From Chryseobacterium sp. ERMR1:04 (GTDB taxonomy: Bacteria > Bacteroidota > Bacteroidia > Flavobacteriales > Weeksellaceae), in assembly GCF_001297705.1 (NCBI RefSeq), contig NZ_LIRF01000008.1:248001-312000 (forward strand): DNA of 64,000 bases, given 5' to 3'. The notes beneath the pieces were generated by a model. It was not told the origin of the DNA, did no database searches, and saw nothing but the letters and a program-made list of their open reading frames with translations. This document shows, piece after piece, positions 60,261 through 64,000 of this stretch; within the stretch, counting starts at the first letter, position 1, and every line of letters starts with the position of its first letter. The translations under genes were made by a program, and so were the position numbers.

Positions 60261-63200
60261 ATGAAAATTCTTTCATCACTGATGCTTTTCCTGTGTTCAG
60301 TATTGGGCTATTCGCAGACCATACTCTACCAGCAGGAAAGTACATCACGAACCGTTCAGGATCCACAAACGGTGGTACTGGCACAAGGATTTAGAGCCAC
60401 ATCAACTACTTCAAATCCTTTTGTAGCTAAGATTGGTCCTGCAACGGAAAATCCAGGAGGTGGACCAATAGATTCAAATGCGGGAGCAAATAATCCATCT
60501 GGGACAATAAAAACCGACACTATTAAATTTCATGATACCAAAGGTAACATAGAAATTAATGGAGGAGGTCAGTTACAATTTACTTTACCCATTGCTCTAC
60601 CTCCTGGAGTTAAAAGTGTTGCCCCTCAAGTAAACCTCGTATATACAAGTGGTGGCACAAACGGGATTGCGGGATATGGTTGGAATATCTCTGGAATAAC
60701 CTCAATCTCCAGAATTGGAAAACATATTGAAAAAGATGGTAAATCTGATGAAATTAAACTAGACTATTCAGATTATTTCAGCTTCAATGGACAAAGGTTA
60801 ATTTTAAAGTCAGGAGAATATGGTAAAGACGGCGCTGAATATGTAACGGAAAAATATTCTAATATAAAAATAAAGTCCATTGGTACTAAAAGTGGTGTTC
60901 AGGGACCTTTATTTTTTCATGTAACATTTGAAGATGGCTCACAAGCTTGGTATGGGGACACTCAATCTGACGATCCTGAACACTCTAGTACCGGAAGAAC
61001 ATCTATGGAATATAATATTATGAAATGGATGGATACTCAAGGGAATTACATAACCTATGAGTACGAAAAAAACACCTCTATAGCAGCCTTAACCGAAATC
61101 AGCGGGGAGGTGACAAAAATTAAAAAAATTAAATGGGGAGGCAATGAAATCTTGAATAAAAGTCATTTCAATGAAATCATATTTAATTATAATATTGAAA
61201 GAACTTCAAAAGAACTTTCATATCATCAAGGATACTATTATAATCAGGATAAACTTCTCAATGAGATTATTGTAAAATCTAATAGTTCCCAGTTTAAAAG
61301 GTATGAAGTCAAATACATTAACAATAATACAAATTATCAATTTGTAGATAATATAACTGAGTACAATGCTGAAAATGATGCCGCAACTCCCATAAGGTTT
61401 GAGCGAAGTAAGGATGCATCTACCATTAAAAGTTCGGAGCTTTCTAACAATTTAAATTTAGATAATAAAAACATATCTGACTTCGATGGAGATGGATATT
61501 TAGATTTATTATATTATCACTCTGCCAGTCAAGGATATTATGAATGTATAAGTTACGATGATTATGGACATTGTGACAGAGAAGGTGATTACATTGAAGC
61601 TACAATTGCTGGTACATATATTACTTATAATAATTTTTTTGGAGGAAACACCGTAAAAGTTTCTGATGCCAATTTAGCAGGTTCCTTAGCAATTAATTCT
61701 ACATTAAGCAATGCTAAAATGCGACCTATTAAATCGCTTTATCAGCACAAAAATGAAGCAACCCAAATAAAATTTGATAAGTATATTTTTGAAAATGATA
61801 AATACATTCTTAATCAATCTAAAAATGTTCCATCATCACTGTATGATAAAACATATACAAGACCTCGGGAAAACCCTACAGACCCATACATATCTACAAA
61901 ATCTTATATAAGAGAGTTTAGAGATGTAGACGCTAATGGAGATGGCCTTTCTGAGGTATTATTTTCAGTGGAAAGTATTACGACAATTGTACCATATACA
62001 GGCCCAATTACCGACCCAAATATTTTGGATTCAGGGCTTCCTGCCCCACCTCGCCCCACTATGCAATCTTATACAGAATTTGATTTTTATATCGTAAACC
62101 CTAATACTAGTGAAAATGATGCATATTGGGTAGGTTCTGGACCTAGAGATCTATTAAAAGTTGGATATGCAATGGATTTTGATGGAGACGGAAAAGAAAA
62201 TTTAGTTGAAGTTACTTCAAATTGGGTAAATAATAATTTTTTTGTAGTAAACAACGCTGGTAAATATGAAATTCGAACTAATTACATATTTTTTAGTGGT
62301 GAAAGTTCTGGGGTCGTTTTTGGAGATTTTAATGGAGACAATAAAATGGACTTCATGGTACCTCAAGGTATTGAAACATCTGATTGGAAATTATATATTA
62401 ACCAAGGAAAAACACTTCCTGCGGGGCAATCCTTTAATTTCAGGGAGCAGAATCTTAACAATTTTTCATACTACATTAAAGAGCCAAAAATAGTTGATAA
62501 TACTTATAAAAGACAGCTTGCTGTTTGGCATTTTGCAAAAGACCTTAATGGAGATGGGAAAAGTGATTTAGTCCGTTTTGAATCCCAGATATTTAAAGCT
62601 CATAAATGCTGTAAAGACATAGATTCAAGAAGAGGTTTTCAGATTTTAGAATCAATGGGTACAGATGCTAATGGAAATATTTCATTTTCAACAAAATATA
62701 ATGAAGATCCTTGGAGTATGTATTCAGAGATTGGTGATCATTGGATGCCTATGAACCTCTCATTACGAATTAATAAAGAAGAAAATATTTTTTTCGTGAA
62801 AGTAGCCAATCATCTATACCGTTATACTTATTATGACATAAAGAGCAGAGAGCGAATTCTTGCTATTAATCAGGGAGGCATAAAAACTGAAATTAAATAC
62901 AATGAAATAGATACAACAGATCCTCTAACCTCTACATTCTATCGACCTACTACTATCCAGAATTATCCATATGTACAAGTGGAACATATGCCACAAAATT
63001 TTCTGGTTACTCAACTCAAAGAACAAGGAAGAAAGCAGGATTTTAAATATCGAGATCTAATTGTTAACCTTCATGGTAAGGGAGTTATTGGTTTCAGACA
63101 AACAGCCCGTTCATCATGGTATGCAGACGGCTTCGAAAACACAAAGATATGGTCAGGTGCAGAAATAGATCCTTTAAATGAAGGAGTAACAATTAAGGAA

Positions 63201-64000
63201 TGGTCATTAAGAACTAATGACAACAACAAAATATTTCCGACAGATATTTCTGAAAACAATACAGAACTTTTAAACTTTAAATCGACAAGTTATGATAAAG
63301 ATGAGTTATTAAATGGCCAAATAGTTACGAATATAACTCCAGCGGATAAACCTAACATCGTAAAAGCTCTTGTTCCAAAATCCACAAAATCAAAAGAGTT
63401 TTTAACCAATACAACTACAGTAAGTACAATTACTTATGGAGACTACTATCTCCCTTTACAGACCATAACAAATGTTAATAATAATTATGCAGTAACAACT
63501 TCCACGTTTGATTATTATCACAATCCTAATGGTACAAATTCTGAGTATTATATTGGTCGCCCTAAATCTAAAATTGATCTTTCACAAATATATGGTGATA
63601 CAAAATCAGCAAAAGAAGAATATATTTATGATAATAATCTATTAAAAACTCTGGTAACTTGGAACAGAGATAACTCTGGTAACTTACAAGAAACTTATGA
63701 ATATGATGGCTTTGGAAATATAACTAAGAAAATAATCAGTAATAATATTGATTCTCAAACTCAGACTGTAGCATCTGCATACGATCCAAAAGGAAGGTTT
63801 GTTGTAAAAAAGACAGATAATATAGGACTTGAAACAAATATCATTTATAATGACTGGGGACAGATAAAATCCCAAACGGACCCTCTAGGTAATATTCTCG
63901 AAAACACCTATGATAATTGGGGTAAAATATTAACATCTAAAACTAATCAGGCAGGAAAGACCACTTATCAATATGAAAAGGATAAGCAACTCAATGTAAT
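60261..64000 (+). CDS. SpvB/FG-GAP/RHS-repeat surface protein, incomplete at window end
   Basis: ATG 60261 opens a frame that stays open to the last base (1246 complete codons). A signal peptide (to about 20, VLGYSQ) is followed by a SpvB-type domain (about 90-330: LPPGVKSVAPQVNLVYTSGG, IAGYGWNISGITSISR), FG-GAP-like Ca-type repeats (DFDGDGYLDL, DANGDGLSEV, DFDGDGKENL, DFNGDNKMDF, DLNGDGKSDL; about 405-780), and RHS/YD repeats near the edge (YDGFGNITKK, YDPKGRFVVK, YDNWGKILTSK). The layout matches TcdB/Tc-toxin B-type and RHS polymorphic proteins. The C-terminal variable or toxin part lies outside the window. Confidence 0.85.
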   Translation, partial: MKILSSLMLFLCSVLGYSQTILYQQESTSRTVQDPQTVVLAQGFRATSTTSNPFVAKIGPATENPGGGPIDSNAGANNPSGTIKTDTIKFHDTKGNIEINGGGQLQFTLPIALPPGVKSVAPQVNLVYTSGGTNGIAGYGWNISGITSISRIGKHIEKDGKSDEIKLDYSDYFSFNGQRLILKSGEYGKDGAEYVTEKYSNIKIKSIGTKSGVQGPLFFHVTFEDGSQAWYGDTQSDDPEHSSTGRTSMEYNIMKWMDTQGNYITYEYEKNTSIAALTEISGEVTKIKKIKWGGNEILNKSHFNEIIFNYNIERTSKELSYHQGYYYNQDKLLNEIIVKSNSSQFKRYEVKYINNNTNYQFVDNITEYNAENDAATPIRFERSKDASTIKSSELSNNLNLDNKNISDFDGDGYLDLLYYHSASQGYYECISYDDYGHCDREGDYIEATIAGTYITYNNFFGGNTVKVSDANLAGSLAINSTLSNAKMRPIKSLYQHKNEATQIKFDKYIFENDKYILNQSKNVPSSLYDKTYTRPRENPTDPYISTKSYIREFRDVDANGDGLSEVLFSVESITTIVPYTGPITDPNILDSGLPAPPRPTMQSYTEFDFYIVNPNTSENDAYWVGSGPRDLLKVGYAMDFDGDGKENLVEVTSNWVNNNFFVVNNAGKYEIRTNYIFFSGESSGVVFGDFNGDNKMDFMVPQGIETSDWKLYINQGKTLPAGQSFNFREQNLNNFSYYIKEPKIVDNTYKRQLAVWHFAKDLNGDGKSDLVRFESQIFKAHKCCKDIDSRRGFQILESMGTDANGNISFSTKYNEDPWSMYSEIGDHWMPMNLSLRINKEENIFFVKVANHLYRYTYYDIKSRERILAINQGGIKTEIKYNEIDTTDPLTSTFYRPTTIQNYPYVQVEHMPQNFLVTQLKEQGRKQDFKYRDLIVNLHGKGVIGFRQTARSSWYADGFENTKIWSGAEIDPLNEGVTIKEWSLRTNDNNKIFPTDISENNTELLNFKSTSYDKDELLNGQIVTNITPADKPNIVKALVPKSTKSKEFLTNTTTVSTITYGDYYLPLQTITNVNNNYAVTTSTFDYYHNPNGTNSEYYIGRPKSKIDLSQIYGDTKSAKEEYIYDNNLLKTLVTWNRDNSGNLQETYEYDGFGNITKKIISNNIDSQTQTVASAYDPKGRFVVKKTDNIGLETNIIYNDWGQIKSQTDPLGNILENTYDNWGKILTSKTNQAGKTTYQYEKDKQLNV

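Overview
The window looks like a chromosomal segment of a Flavobacteriia bacterium, most likely Chryseobacterium or a close Weeksellaceae relative. The evidence is low G+C, genes starting just after TAnnTTTG -7 boxes (the Bacteroidetes promoter), type IX secretion (T9SS) sorting tails, SusC/BtuB-style receptors, surface-lipoprotein signals (Cys followed by an acidic run) and the family content. Nothing places it on a plasmid or phage. I see no rRNA, CRISPR array, transposase or integrase.

Layout. 1-0.9 kb: the tail of pncB and a small double-glycine-leader Cys-rich peptide. 1-8.6 kb (minus): a metal RND efflux operon (response regulator, sensor kinase, TolC-type protein, adaptor, CzcA-type pump). 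8.8-23.6 kb: housekeeping genes (rmuC, an rRNA/tRNA methyltransferase, 5-formyl-THF cyclo-ligase, trhO, htrA, ridA, lptD, an amidase, rpsT) and three tRNA-Glu genes. 23.7-32.2 kb: a complete L-rhamnose pathway (rhaT, rhaA, rhaB, lldD, a GntR regulator and the fused aldolase/dehydrogenase rhaEW). 32.3-34.2 kb: an FCD-type GntR regulator and an Fsr-like exporter. 34.7-41.6 kb (minus): a cobalamin-riboswitch operon with a BtuB-like receptor, a BtuG-like beta-propeller, a PKD-type surface lipoprotein and a DUF5074-like T9SS protein. 41.7-47.7 kb (minus): copper-linked genes (MbnP, MbnH, an outer-membrane barrel, SCO, a YHS lipoprotein, a secreted superoxide dismutase and two CxGKCY mini-proteins). 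48.0-56.7 kb (minus): a second metal operon with a CusA-TolC fusion, an adaptor, a Fur-family regulator and a P-type ATPase. 56.9-64 kb: a membrane glycosyltransferase-like protein, then a fibre-like protein, a T9SS-tail protein and a large SpvB/FG-GAP/RHS protein that runs off the window.

Reading the DNA between genes gave three candidate regulons, each with a shared operator at two sites. (1) TGCAA-N5-TTGCA lies exactly 13 nt upstream of a -7 box before both the CusA-TolC operon and the P-type ATPase; the Fur-family protein encoded between them is the likely ligand. (2) A direct repeat TACAGSA-N3-TACAGGA lies exactly 22 nt upstream of the -7 box of both rhaT and rhaEW; the GntR protein is the likely ligand. 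(3) A shared 16-mer, TCAGATGATAAGATGA, precedes both the FCD-GntR gene and the Fsr-like exporter gene. None of these could be checked against a database here.

Family assignments rest on reading protein motifs and on memory of families, not on searches. Intergenic repeats (a tandem 180-bp pair at 44.6-45.0 kb and several dispersed elements) are concentrated in the metal-resistance region.
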